DNA from: Ruminococcus sp.
GTDB lineage: Bacteria; Bacillota_A; Clostridia; Oscillospirales; Ruminococcaceae
Assembly (NCBI RefSeq): GCF_024684275.1
Contig: NZ_JAIKXF010000134.1
Coordinates: 1 to 17,491 of the forward strand
Reading direction: 5' to 3'
Length of the DNA stretch: 17,491 nt
Shown: positions 6,310 through 13,597 of the stretch, piece by piece
How positions within the stretch are numbered: the stretch's first letter is position 1
Layout: every line of letters starts with the position of its first letter
Translations under genes and position numbers: made by a program
Notes under the pieces: generated by a model
What the model saw: only the letters and a program-made list of their open reading frames with translations
What the model was told of the DNA's origin: nothing
The model's database searches: none

Positions 6310-6438
6310 AGTTGAGAGTTTAGAGTTGAGAATTGAGAGTTGCGGTGTTCGCTTACGCGAACAGATTAAAAAAATTCAGATACGTGACCGACAGGTCACA
6401 CCCTTAACTCTCAACTCTCCACTTTCAACTCTCAACTG
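6310..6438. repeat. 33-bp imperfect inverted repeat between malQ and glgP
   Basis: The arm at 6310-6342, built from GTTGAGAGTT-like units, matches the complement of about 6405-6437 at roughly 28 of 33 positions. Between the arms are two perfect small hairpins, TGTTCGC-ttac-GCGAACA (6346-6363) and GTGACC-gaca-GGTCAC (6384-6399). It would fold into a long cruciform or RNA hairpin in the malQ-glgP transcript. It is low in complexity and probably a dispersed repeat. Confidence 0.7.
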
Positions 6439-6439
6439 T

Positions 6440-7912
6440 TTATCGGTTATACAATCTGTTCAGCTTACGTATCTTCTTCGCCAGCTCAGGTGTGAAATCC
6501 GACTTTTTAGTGCGGAACTGCCAATTGCCGCCCAGCGTAGAGGGCGTATTCATTCTGCCCTCCTTGGGACTGTCAAGGAAGTCCTGTATCTGCGCCGCAG
6601 CCACCTCAGCAACGCTTCCCCAAGCCGCGCGGACTACCGCCATAGGTATGTCCTTTTTCTTCTTGACGTTAAGGTATTTCATAGTGAATTTCAGTGACTT
6701 TTTGTCTAAGGTCTCCACCCAGCCGTTGAGAGTCTCATTATCATGTGTACCAGTATATGCGAAGTAATTTGTGCTGCTGAAGTTATGGGGCAGGTACTCA
6801 TTCTTACCGTCAGAAAAGGCGAATTGCAGCACCTTCATGCCGGGATAGCCGCATTTATCAAGCATTTTCCTTACCTCGGGAGTAATGAAGCCCAGATCCT
6901 CAGCGATGATATTCAGCCTGCCCAGCTTTTCTTCGGCAAGTCTGAAAAGCTCATAGTCAGGACCTTTCTCCCACTCTCCTACCGTCGCGTCCTCGTTGCC
7001 GTAGGGAATGGAATAATAGCTCTCAAAGCCGCGGAAATGGTCGATACGGACAATATCGTAAAGCTTCACTGCGGCGCTGATACGGTCTATCCACCACTCA
7101 TAGCCTGTCTTTTTGTGGTAGCTCCAGTTGTAAAGGGGATTGCCCCAGAGCTGACCGAGAGGCGAAAAATCATCAGGAGGACAGCCTGCCACAGCTATAG
7201 GTCTGCGCTTTCTGTCAAACTGGAACAGTCTCGGCGAGGACCACGCCTCAACGCTGTCCAGAGCGCAGTATATCGGAATATCACCGATTATCTCAATACC
7301 GTTGTCGTTGGCGTATTTTTTCAGCTCGCTCCACTGACGCTGGAACTCAAACTGTATGAACTTATGGAATCCGATGTCCTTTTTCAGCTCTTTTTTCGCT
7401 GCTGATACCGCTTTTGCCCTGTGCATGGACAGCTCCTCGTCCCATTCGTACCAGGGCTTGCCGCCGTTTCTGAACTTCAGCGCCATAAACAGAGCGTACT
7501 CGTCCAGCCATTTTTTATTCTCCTCGCAGAATCTCTTATACTCTGGAAATATCGCAGGCTTAAAGCGCCCGTAGGCTAATTTCAGCACCTCGTAGCAGTG
7601 CTGATACAGCAGGCTGTAGTCCACAGACTCAGGATCATTTCCCCATTCAAATGAGGCAAACTCATGATGCTCTAAAAGACCGTCCCCCTCAAGGACCTCA
7701 AAGTCGATAAAGTAGGGATTTCCTGCCTTTACCGAAAAGGACTGATAGGGAGAATCGCCGTAGCTTGTAGGCGAAAGGGGCAGTATCTGCCAGCACTTTA
7801 CCTCTGCGGATCTGAGAAAATCCACAAACTCAAATGCCGCCCTTCCCATCTGTCCTATGCCGTATTCCGACGGAAGGCTGGATATGTGCATAAGTATACA
7901 GCTTTTTCGCAT
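6440..7912 (-). CDS. malQ: 4-alpha-glucanotransferase (amylomaltase, GH77)
   Basis: A complete 490-residue enzyme, the usual length for the compact bacterial form. It transfers alpha-1,4-glucan segments between maltodextrins and releases glucose. The N-terminus SCILMHISSLPSEYGIG and the block WQILPLSPTSYGDSPYQSFS are diagnostic. The three GH77 carboxylates are present: D291 in VRIDHFRGF (nucleophile), E338 in IIAEDLG (acid/base) and D391 in TGTHDN. The start at 7912 has GGAG about 10 bp upstream. It is the first gene of a pair with glgP. The gap of 78 bp to the divergent gene at 7991 is AT-rich and must hold both promoters, though I see no clear consensus there. Confidence 0.96.
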   Translation of the reverse strand: MRKSCILMHISSLPSEYGIGQMGRAAFEFVDFLRSAEVKCWQILPLSPTSYGDSPYQSFSVKAGNPYFIDFEVLEGDGLLEHHEFASFEWGNDPESVDYSLLYQHCYEVLKLAYGRFKPAIFPEYKRFCEENKKWLDEYALFMALKFRNGGKPWYEWDEELSMHRAKAVSAAKKELKKDIGFHKFIQFEFQRQWSELKKYANDNGIEIIGDIPIYCALDSVEAWSSPRLFQFDRKRRPIAVAGCPPDDFSPLGQLWGNPLYNWSYHKKTGYEWWIDRISAAVKLYDIVRIDHFRGFESYYSIPYGNEDATVGEWEKGPDYELFRLAEEKLGRLNIIAEDLGFITPEVRKMLDKCGYPGMKVLQFAFSDGKNEYLPHNFSSTNYFAYTGTHDNETLNGWVETLDKKSLKFTMKYLNVKKKKDIPMAVVRAAWGSVAEVAAAQIQDFLDSPKEGRMNTPSTLGGNWQFRTKKSDFTPELAKKIRKLNRLYNR

Positions 7913-7990
7913 ATTTTTTCAGCTCCTTTTCCTGAATATTCAAGATAAAAATGGTAATAATATGTATATATGTTTTTTCGAGGTGATACC

Positions 7991-8407
7991 ATGAAGCCAT
8001 CACAGCTTTTGTTTTCATTCCTTATGGGCTGCTTCTGCTACAGCCTTGTTGAAATAGTCATGCGCGGCTACACACACTGGACAATGTGCCTGACAGGCGG
8101 CTTTGTAATGACTATCCTCTATGCCATAAACATCCGCCGAACTATGACTCTTATGAAAAGCTGCGCCCTCGGCTCGTTTCTCATAACAGCTATAGAGCTT
8201 GCGGTAGGTATATATGATAACATTATTATGCACTGGAACGTCTGGGATTACTCTGATCTGCCTTTTAATTTTCTTGGTCAGATATGCATACCCTTTTCGG
8301 CGTTCTGGTTTGTGCTGTGTATCCCTGCAAGGCTCATCTGCAAGCACATAAGGACTCGCTTTTGTAATAAAAAGGCTGTTCCGATAGCCTCAGAACAGCC
8401 CATGTGA
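7991..8407 (+). CDS. Small membrane protein resembling the putative ABC-transporter type IV (CmpB) family
   Basis: A 138-residue protein with about four hydrophobic segments (near residues 5-24, 30-45, 57-75 and 98-121). The stretch VWDYSDLPFNFLGQICIPFSAFWFVL resembles the WDYS-x-P-x-N-x-x-G-x-I-C-x-P-F-S motif I associate with the family called putative ABC-transporter type IV (PF06541); the assignment is from memory of the motif. Despite that name the family has no nucleotide-binding domain and no proven transport role. I start it at the ATG at 7991, which has GAGGTGA upstream, rather than at the ATG at 7970. The last codons double as the terminator of the convergent gene, and the two stop codons abut at 8407/8408. 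Confidence 0.8.
   Translation: MKPSQLLFSFLMGCFCYSLVEIVMRGYTHWTMCLTGGFVMTILYAINIRRTMTLMKSCALGSFLITAIELAVGIYDNIIMHWNVWDYSDLPFNFLGQICIPFSAFWFVLCIPARLICKHIRTRFCNKKAVPIASEQPM
8366..8400 (-). terminator. Terminator embedded in the convergent gene's coding end
   Basis: GGCTGTTC (8374-8381) and GAACAGCC (8393-8400) form an 8-bp stem. On the minus strand it is followed by TTTTTATTAC. It serves the zinc-ribbon gene at 8408-8842 but lies wholly inside the last codons of the plus-strand gene. Confidence 0.75.
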
Positions 8408-8842
8408 TCAATAGTTCTTGTTAGAATCAGCATTGAAGAAGTTATTGCTGCTTTCTGTGTAATAATCGTTTGCTTCAAGGGACATGAAGTCCTCATCTTC
8501 AATATCGGGAAGTCTTGCGCCGCAGCGTCCGCAGAACTGGAAGCGTTCATTTACCTCAGCGTCACACTTGGGGCATATCTTATAGCCTCTTATGCCGTTG
8601 AGCTCAAATCTCATCTTCTTAATTCTTCTGCGTCTTGTATCTATATCGTCGCAAAGTACTTTAAGAGCCGCAGGATCATCATCCGGGTTCTTATAGTATC
8701 TCTTTCCGATGTCGGTAAATATCTCCACTATACGCTCTTCCTCATAAAGTATCTTTCTTTTGAGGTTATTGGCTTCAGAGATACTCTTAGCCTTTTCCGA
8801 CACCCCCCTGCTTGCGTCATTAAATTTATCGAGAAGTCCCAT
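8408..8842 (-). CDS. Zinc-ribbon protein with N-terminal coiled coil
   Basis: A 144-residue cytoplasmic protein. Residues 1-85 are charged and helical, with LKRKILYEEERIVEIFTDIGKRYY suggesting a coiled coil. Residues 88-110 hold one zinc ribbon, CPKC (C90, C93) and CGRC (C104, C107), of the kind annotated zinc-ribbon domain. The tail after residue 112 is acidic and rich in S, N and Y, probably disordered. Similar short proteins are common in Ruminococcaceae and have no established role; DNA, RNA or protein binding are all possible. The start has AGGAG at 8852-8856, and a strong promoter lies at 8890-8919. It appears to be a single-gene transcript. Confidence 0.85.
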   Translation of the reverse strand: MGLLDKFNDASRGVSEKAKSISEANNLKRKILYEEERIVEIFTDIGKRYYKNPDDDPAALKVLCDDIDTRRRRIKKMRFELNGIRGYKICPKCDAEVNERFQFCGRCGARLPDIEDEDFMSLEANDYYTESSNNFFNADSNKNY

Positions 8843-8889
8843 TTTCCATCACTCCTGTCGAATATTTTCTCGTTAAATATCGTATTATA

Positions 8890-8919
8890 ATTATACAACA
8901 TCAACGGGAATTATGTCAA
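8890..8919 (-). promoter_or_regulatory. Sigma-A promoter of the zinc-ribbon gene
   Basis: On the minus strand TTGACA (8914-8919) and TATAAT (8890-8895) are separated by 18 bp. The start codon is about 48 bp downstream of the -10. Confidence 0.85.
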
Positions 8920-8965
8920 GCGTTTTTAATATTTTTTCAAAACAGGCTCTCTTTTTGTGCAACAT

Positions 8966-9400
8966 TCACATTTCGGCAATATCATTTTCGGTAAGCTGAA
9001 TAATTCCGCTCTTATTGAGTGCCTCGGCTGCCTGAGCGTTATCGTCAACACGGATAACGAAAGATACAGCCCTGTCTGAGGTACCGAGGAACGAGTACAT
9101 ATACTCAACATTTACATTGTCCTGACCGAGCACGTCCAGCACACGGCTGAGCTGTCCGGGAGTATCAGGAATGGATATCGCCAGCACTTCTGTCACATTT
9201 ACTGCATATGAAGCCGCTCTCAGTATATCCACTGTCTTTTCGGTATCATTGGCGATGAGCCTGATTATACCAAAATCAGCAGTATCAGCGAGGCTGAGGG
9301 CTCTCAGATTGATACCCTTCTCCTTGATTATCCTCATAACACCTGCTGCCTGATTGGGCATATTATCTACAAAAACCGAGATCTGTCTTACGTTTGACAT
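8966..9400 (-). CDS. Tandem ACT-domain protein
   Basis: A 144-residue protein made of two ACT domains, about residues 4-66 (RQISVFVDNMPNQAAGVMRIIKEKGINLRALSLAD) and 72-140 (ISIPDTPGQLSRVLDVLGQDNVNVEYMYSF). The P-N-Q-A-A-G and P-G-Q-L turns are the ligand-binding loops typical of ACT folds. ACT domains bind amino acids and act as allosteric sensors; there is no fused enzyme here. Proteins of this stand-alone double form are often encoded beside phenylacetate-CoA ligase and indolepyruvate oxidoreductase genes, as here, suggesting a role in sensing aromatic amino acids (inference). The start has AAAAGGAGGA upstream. The gap to the next gene upstream, 146 bp, shows nothing I can name. Confidence 0.9.
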   Translation of the reverse strand: MSNVRQISVFVDNMPNQAAGVMRIIKEKGINLRALSLADTADFGIIRLIANDTEKTVDILRAASYAVNVTEVLAISIPDTPGQLSRVLDVLGQDNVNVEYMYSFLGTSDRAVSFVIRVDDNAQAAEALNKSGIIQLTENDIAEM

Positions 9401-9546
9401 ACGACGATCCTCCTTTTAGTTTGTTTCAAAGACTGACCGCAAAGCCCCTACAGCCATATAGCTGCCTTGCGCCCTCGCTCTGCACAAAGCGCAGAAGAGG
9501 ACATCTCATATCTTTGCATCAGCTCTCACGACCGCAGAAAAAGCGA

Positions 9547-9771
9547 TCACTTCTTGTCGATATCCTCATACATAACGAGTACAGAATGCTCATCAACATA
9601 CTCATTTACATGAGTCTGTGCGTCGTGGCAAAGACCTGCTGATGTGCTGTACTTGATATCGATGACCTTTACAGTCTGAATAAACTGATTGAGCTCGTTC
9701 TCAAAAGCCGCAAATCTCTGATACTTCTCCTGCTCAGGCATATAGTTTGTGGAAAATAATTTGATTTTCAT
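9547..9771 (-). CDS. Small protein resembling sporulation protein Cse60
   Basis: A 74-residue protein: MKIKLFSTNYMPEQEKYQRF, then a helical stretch ENELNQFIQTV, then KVIDIKYSTSAG and a final beta-like VLVMYEDIDKK. The order of a short strand, a long helix, VIDIKYS and a closing VLVMYE strand resembles Cse60 (Bacillus, about 60 residues, expressed under a sporulation sigma factor). The assignment rests on remembered pattern and needs a profile search. The gene is preceded by AAGGAGG at 9780-9786 with 8-bp spacing, so it is very likely translated. Its neighbours are the ACT protein downstream and the phenylacetate-CoA ligase upstream, with no obvious functional tie to either. Confidence 0.75.
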   Translation of the reverse strand: MKIKLFSTNYMPEQEKYQRFAAFENELNQFIQTVKVIDIKYSTSAGLCHDAQTHVNEYVDEHSVLVMYEDIDKK

Positions 9772-9935
9772 AAATGAAACCTCCTTAAAATAATTAAAGA
9801 TATTTTATTCAACAGACTGCATTCAGTCGTCTTCCCTTAGCGGAAAAATATGGCTGCCGAGCCTGAAATTCCAGTCTCGCAAATATAACCTGCGCTCCGC
9901 CGGAGGGGGTCTCCCCTTTGCCGTCTGCTTTTAAC

Positions 9936-11243
9936 TTAGTCATGAAGCTTGCGCTTATCGATAACTCTTACAGCCTTGCCCTCACTTCTTGCGATAGACT
10001 TTGGCGATACAAGGTGTACCTTCGGGTTGATGCCCAGCATATCCTTCATAGCACTTGCCAGTGCTCTCTCCTGCTTCTGCATATCCTTGACCTTATCAGA
10101 GAACTGGTCAGGATTCATCTCAACGTTGATGTCAAGGGTATCCGTGTTGTTCACGCGGTCTACCTCAATAAGATAGTTCGGCGAATAGCCCTGCTCGATG
10201 AGAACTGTCTCTATCTGTGACGGGAATACATTTACTCCGCGGATTATCATCATATCGTCGCTTCTGCCCATAGGCTTAGCCATTTTTACGAGAGTACGTC
10301 CGCATGAGCACTTGCCCCTTGTGAGCTTGCAGAGGTCACGTGTACGATAGCGAAGAAGAGGGAATGCCTCCTTAGTAATGCTTGTGAATACAAGCTCACC
10401 GACCTCGCCGTCGGGAAGCACCTCACCTGTCTCGGGATCAATTATCTCAGGGATAAAGTTGTCCTCATTGATATGCATACCCTTCTGCTCTGAGCACTCA
10501 AAAGCAACACCGGGACCGCTTGACTCTGTGAGTCCGAAGATGTCATAAGCCTTGATACCCAGCGACTTTTCTATACTGCGGCGCATTTCCTCAGTCCACG
10601 GCTCGGCTCCGAAGATACCAGCCTTGAGGTCAAGGTCATCGGGAGTAAGTCCCATATCGCGGACGGTCTCGCCGAGATATGCCGCATACGAAGGAGTACA
10701 GCAAAGGATAGTCGCATTAAGGTCGCGCATGAACTGTATCTGGCGCTCGGTATTTCCCGAGCTCATAGGCAGGGTAAGACAGCCTACCTTATGTGAGCCG
10801 CCGTGGAGTCCCATACCGCCTGTGAACAGTCCGTAGCCGTACGCTACCTGAACTACGTCCTCTTTTGTACCGCCTGCCGCAGTTATAGCTCTTGCACAGC
10901 ATTCCTCCCACATATCAACGTCGTTCTGAGTATAGAAAGCAACGACGCGCTTGCCTGTGGTTCCGCTGGTAGAGTGTATTCTTACGCACTCGCTGAGGGG
11001 CTTTGCAAGGAGTCCGTAGGGATATGCCTCACGAAGATCAGCCTTGCTGAGAAACGGGAGCTTGTGAAGATCGTCAGTACCCTTGATGTCCTCAGGCTTA
11101 ACGCCCTTTTTGTCCATGAGATCGCGGTAATACTTCACGTTTTCATAAACGTGCTTTACCTGTGCCACAAGGCGCTCGTCCTGGAGCTTTTTCATTTCCT
11201 CACGGGGCATACATTCGATCTCTTTGTTCCAATACTTTTCCAT
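9936..11243 (-). CDS. paaK: Phenylacetate-CoA ligase family enzyme
   Basis: A complete 435-residue adenylate-forming enzyme, the normal length for PaaK. It activates an aryl acetate with ATP and CoA to the aryl-acetyl-CoA, AMP and pyrophosphate. Visible motifs are the phosphate loop STSGTTGK (91-98), YDIFGLTE (233-240), RYRTRDL (298-304) with a following CSCGRT, the hinge region GRSDDMMIIRGVNVFP, and the C-terminal lysine K423 in SEGKAVRV. The start at 11243 has AAGGAG upstream. In anaerobes this enzyme usually travels with indolepyruvate:ferredoxin oxidoreductase, whose beta gene is next upstream, so the likely substrates are phenyl-, indole- or hydroxyphenylacetate. The 3' flank (9895-9916) has short GC hairpins but no clean terminator. 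Confidence 0.92.
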   Translation of the reverse strand: MEKYWNKEIECMPREEMKKLQDERLVAQVKHVYENVKYYRDLMDKKGVKPEDIKGTDDLHKLPFLSKADLREAYPYGLLAKPLSECVRIHSTSGTTGKRVVAFYTQNDVDMWEECCARAITAAGGTKEDVVQVAYGYGLFTGGMGLHGGSHKVGCLTLPMSSGNTERQIQFMRDLNATILCCTPSYAAYLGETVRDMGLTPDDLDLKAGIFGAEPWTEEMRRSIEKSLGIKAYDIFGLTESSGPGVAFECSEQKGMHINEDNFIPEIIDPETGEVLPDGEVGELVFTSITKEAFPLLRYRTRDLCKLTRGKCSCGRTLVKMAKPMGRSDDMMIIRGVNVFPSQIETVLIEQGYSPNYLIEVDRVNNTDTLDINVEMNPDQFSDKVKDMQKQERALASAMKDMLGINPKVHLVSPKSIARSEGKAVRVIDKRKLHD

Positions 11244-11301
11244 TGGACTTCTACTCCTTATTTATGGATTTATTATGTTATGATATGATGTTCGTGTGTA
11301 G

Positions 11302-11424
11302 GGGCGGATATTATCCGCCCGATATAATAAACTCGTGCCAGCGGGGCGGTGTAGGCATCGCCCCCCTGCAATCGGTCATTTATATTTATTTCGCAACTTG
11401 CGGGACGCCGAGGGCGGCGTTCCC
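11302..11424. repeat. Cluster of REP-like GC hairpins between iorB and paaK
   Basis: Three adjacent imperfect palindromes: GGGCGGATA/TATCCGCCC (11302-11320), GGGGCGGTG/CATCGCCCC (11343-11364) and GGGACGCC/GGCGTTCCC (11402-11424). Each is flanked by GTAGG or CCTAC-like ends. An AT-rich direct repeat TTCTTAGCTCT/TTAATTCTTAGCTCT follows to about 11462. The elements resemble dispersed REP-type repeats of clostridial genomes. No gene is visible in this 221-bp gap. Confidence 0.65.
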
Positions 11425-11464
11425 TACATCGTTCTTAGTTCTTAGCTCTTAATTCTTAGCTCTA

Positions 11465-12040
11465 TTACTTAGCTGCTTTGCCGAGCTCAAAAGCCTTCTT
11501 GTTAAGGTCGAGGAACTTAGGCGGTACGCACTGCTCCAGCGCCTTCTGCCAGAGTTCATCGGGATAGTCCATGCGTGAAGCAAGAACACCCATGAGAACT
11601 ACATTTGAAGCCTTTGCTGTGCCTGCCTGCTCAGCCAGTGAAAGTGCATCAACTGCAACAAGCTCTGCACCTGCCGCTTTAAGCTTTTCAACAAGGTTCT
11701 CGGGATACTTTGCAGCACCTGTGATAACAGGCATAGGATCTATCTGCTGTGTAGATGTGATGAGCTTGCCGCCCTTCTTCAGATAAGGGAGACATCTTGC
11801 TGCCTCAAGAAGCTCGAATGAGATAACTGCATCAGCTTCACCCTTTTCGATAACAGGTGAATATACCTTGTCGCCATACTTTACGTATGTTACAACAGAG
11901 CCGCCGCGCTGGCTCATTCCGTGTACCTCGCTGACCTTTACGTCATAACCCTGTGCCAGAAGCACATTGCCAAGAAGTCTTGAAGCAAGAAGCGAACCCT
12001 GTCCGCCGACTCCGACTATCATGATTGATTTAGTTTCCAT
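11465..12040 (-). CDS. iorB: Indolepyruvate:ferredoxin oxidoreductase, beta subunit
   Basis: A complete 191-residue gamma/beta-type oxidoreductase subunit. It begins with MIVGVGGQGSLLASRLLGNVLL, the glycine-rich motif of the 2-oxoacid:acceptor gamma domain, followed by VKVSEVHGMSQRGGSVVTYVKYG, which is diagnostic for IorB. The enzyme converts aryl pyruvates and CoA to aryl-acetyl-CoA, CO2 and reduced ferredoxin, and can run in reverse; IorB works with IorA, which carries thiamine diphosphate and the iron-sulfur clusters. It starts 29 bp after the Q/G/Y/S-rich membrane-protein gene (12070-12933), so the two are probably co-transcribed. It is separated from iorA by three genes, although these two are usually adjacent. 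Confidence 0.95.
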   Translation of the reverse strand: METKSIMIVGVGGQGSLLASRLLGNVLLAQGYDVKVSEVHGMSQRGGSVVTYVKYGDKVYSPVIEKGEADAVISFELLEAARCLPYLKKGGKLITSTQQIDPMPVITGAAKYPENLVEKLKAAGAELVAVDALSLAEQAGTAKASNVVLMGVLASRMDYPDELWQKALEQCVPPKFLDLNKKAFELGKAAK

Positions 12041-12069
12041 TTTATATTACTCCTTAGTTGATTATTGAA

Positions 12070-12933
12070 TTAATACTTGCTGCCGCCGCCGAATTTAGCA
12101 AACGAGCCAAAGCAGCCCAATACAGCAAATCCAAGATTTTCGAGGAATGAAAGGAAGAACTTGCCTTTCAGTTCAAAACGCGAAAGAAGATCGCTGAAAT
12201 GCGACGAACACTCAGAGAATGATGGCTCGTCAACGCCATATATCAGCTTATAGAGGCTGTTTAAATCGCTTTCGGAAAGCTCAGAATCCGCAAGCATAGA
12301 TTTGCCCGCAGACATTCCCTCTTTAATAGCGTCCGATATATTCATTACCCACGAGGTCCTGACAGCGATATATATACCGAGAAGCATTACAGCTCCGCAT
12401 ATGATAAGTCCGATCTTAGTATCCAGCTCATTATCCTTTGTCATAAAGGTATAGCCTGCAAAGATACCTATAGCCATTACCGCTCCGCAGATCGAAGCTA
12501 TAAAGCCCAGCTTTGCAACAAAAATAACGAGAATAACTCCCGGGATAGCGCCTACAGCTGCTCCGAGAAAAGCTTTCAGCGCAGGTATCAGCTTTGAATC
12601 ACTGCCGCCGAAGTCGTTATATGTATAAGCCGCTGTACTGCCGTAGCCCGATGACGAGCTGTCATAGCCCGAGCTGCCGCTCCTGTAGGGATCGCTGTAG
12701 TTGCTCTGCGAACTGCCATAATCATTGGAGCGCTGTCCGTAGCTGTTCTGAGAAGCTCCGTAGCTGCTGGACTGCTGTCCATAGCCATTCTGCGAAGCCC
12801 CATAGCCACTGGACTGCTGTCCGTAGCCATTCTGCGGCTGCAAAGCAGCTTCTGCCTGCTTTGCAAGCTCGTTCATATTGCTTAAATCGTCCATTCCGCC
12901 GTTGTTTCCGACGCCTGTCATAAGATCGTCCAT
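12070..12933 (-). CDS. Membrane protein with prion-like Q/G/Y/S/N-rich repeat N-terminus
   Basis: A 287-residue protein. Residues 1-33 are polar, with DDL and MNELAKQAEAAL suggesting a short helix. Residues 34-75 are three 14-residue repeats: QNGYGQQSSGYGAS, QNGYGQQSSSYGAS and QNSYGQRSNDYGSS. Residues 76-112 continue as a degenerate S/G/Y tract. Three membrane segments follow (about 118-141, 144-164 and 174-192), then a polar acidic domain (200-255) and a last hydrophobic stretch (258-276) ending in FGGGSKY. There is no signal peptide, so the repeat domain probably faces the cytoplasm. The start has GGGGGGAG upstream at good distance. The low-complexity part resembles domains that drive condensation or self-assembly; the role is unknown. 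It sits between iorB and two small genes on the same strand. Confidence 0.85.
   Translation of the reverse strand: MDDLMTGVGNNGGMDDLSNMNELAKQAEAALQPQNGYGQQSSGYGASQNGYGQQSSSYGASQNSYGQRSNDYGSSQSNYSDPYRSGSSGYDSSSSGYGSTAAYTYNDFGGSDSKLIPALKAFLGAAVGAIPGVILVIFVAKLGFIASICGAVMAIGIFAGYTFMTKDNELDTKIGLIICGAVMLLGIYIAVRTSWVMNISDAIKEGMSAGKSMLADSELSESDLNSLYKLIYGVDEPSFSECSSHFSDLLSRFELKGKFFLSFLENLGFAVLGCFGSFAKFGGGSKY
12709..12834 (-). repeat. 42-bp coding tandem repeat, three copies
   Basis: Three consecutive 42-bp units encode residues 34-75 of the membrane protein. The first two units are nearly the same at protein level (13 of 14 residues); the third has diverged. Copy number is a likely site of length variation between strains. 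Confidence 0.8.
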
Positions 12934-12959
12934 TTCACATATCTCCCCCCATGTATTGT

Positions 12960-13355
12960 TTATGAAATGATCTCAAGTTCACCGTCAACGAAGCCTACAG
13001 CAACAGCCTTAGCCTCGTTGAGGATACCTGCATATTTTCCGTTTCTTAGGTATTCCTCTATCATTTCTTTTATGAGGTCCTGTGCGTGAGCCCAGCTTGT
13101 ATCATCTTCGTCAGAGGTATCCACCGTGAAGATATTCTCCTCACTGCTCCATACCTCCTCGCAAGCCCATTCGCCCTCCTTGTCCTCGTGATCGAACTCT
13201 CCTGCGGCTATTATCTGTACGCCGCAGATGTGATCCTCATCGGACTCCTCATAAAGATTGAAACAAAATGCCTTTGTTTCTTCGGGCATATCGTTGTTTT
13301 CGAGGATATCGTCCAGCCAGTGGGCGAACTCCTCATATATCGGCAACTGTATCAT
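12960..13355 (-). CDS. Acidic hypothetical protein, 131 residues
   Basis: A soluble acidic protein beginning MIQLPIYEEFAHWLDDILEN. It has many D and E residues (DEDHICGVQII, EFDHEDKEGEW, FTVDTSDEDDTSW) and a C-terminal helix DLIKEMIEEYLRNG followed by VAVGFVDGELEIIS. It is predicted cytoplasmic, with mixed alpha/beta content. I prefer the ATG at 13353-13355, preceded by AGAGGA, to the upstream in-frame ATG at 13466, because the extension would run through the zinc-ribbon gene at 13333-13539, which is better supported. The real start overlaps the end of that gene by 23 bp, suggesting translational coupling. I do not recognise the family; its size and acidity would fit an immunity-like or regulatory protein, but nothing shows that. 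Confidence 0.75.
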   Translation of the reverse strand: MIQLPIYEEFAHWLDDILENNDMPEETKAFCFNLYEESDEDHICGVQIIAAGEFDHEDKEGEWACEEVWSSEENIFTVDTSDEDDTSWAHAQDLIKEMIEEYLRNGKYAGILNEAKAVAVGFVDGELEIIS

Positions 13356-13539
13356 CTTTTTTCCTCTTTGTTTTCTTAAATCTGAAAAATTCAAGCTTTC
13401 CGCACCTCGGGCACTCGTAAATACTTGTGGGAAGCCTATGAAGCAAAATAGTGTTGGTTCCGCCAAGCTGTATTCTGTAAGTCCCCGTATACTCCATGAG
13501 TATATTGCAGTAGGGACAGCTTATCTTTCTGATTTTCAT
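13333..13539 (-). CDS. Small zinc-ribbon protein, 68 residues
   Basis: Begins MKIRKISCPYCNILMEYTGTYRIQLGG and has a second knuckle YECPRCGKLEFF, so C8, C11, C43 and C46 form one four-cysteine zinc site about 31 residues apart. It ends in a basic tail KKTKRKKDD. This resembles the short nucleic-acid-binding-like zinc ribbons common in Clostridia, whose function is unknown. I start it at 13537-13539 because the family begins there and because the 5' extension would run through GC-rich hairpin repeats; the ribosome site is a weak GGGGT. The stop lies inside the next gene (23-bp overlap), so the two are likely a translational pair. Confidence 0.72.
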   Translation of the reverse strand: MKIRKISCPYCNILMEYTGTYRIQLGGTNTILLHRLPTSIYECPRCGKLEFFRFKKTKRKKDDTVADI

Positions 13540-13597
13540 AATTATACCCCGTTTTAGTGCGCCGTTATATTGATTGTATGCAGGTAACGTCAAGGGC

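Noticed and set aside
6743..7405. A 220-codon plus-strand ORF inside malQ
   Set aside because: It is antisense to conserved GH77 coding sequence, including the catalytic motifs.
12594..12923. A 109-codon plus-strand ORF rich in S, H and C
   Set aside because: It is antisense to the tandem-repeat part of the Q/G/Y/S-rich gene; its regularity is explained by the repeats.
13356..13466. The longer N-terminus of the acidic protein (start at 13466)
   Set aside because: It would be read entirely through the zinc-ribbon gene in another frame, while the ATG at 13355 has its own ribosome site.
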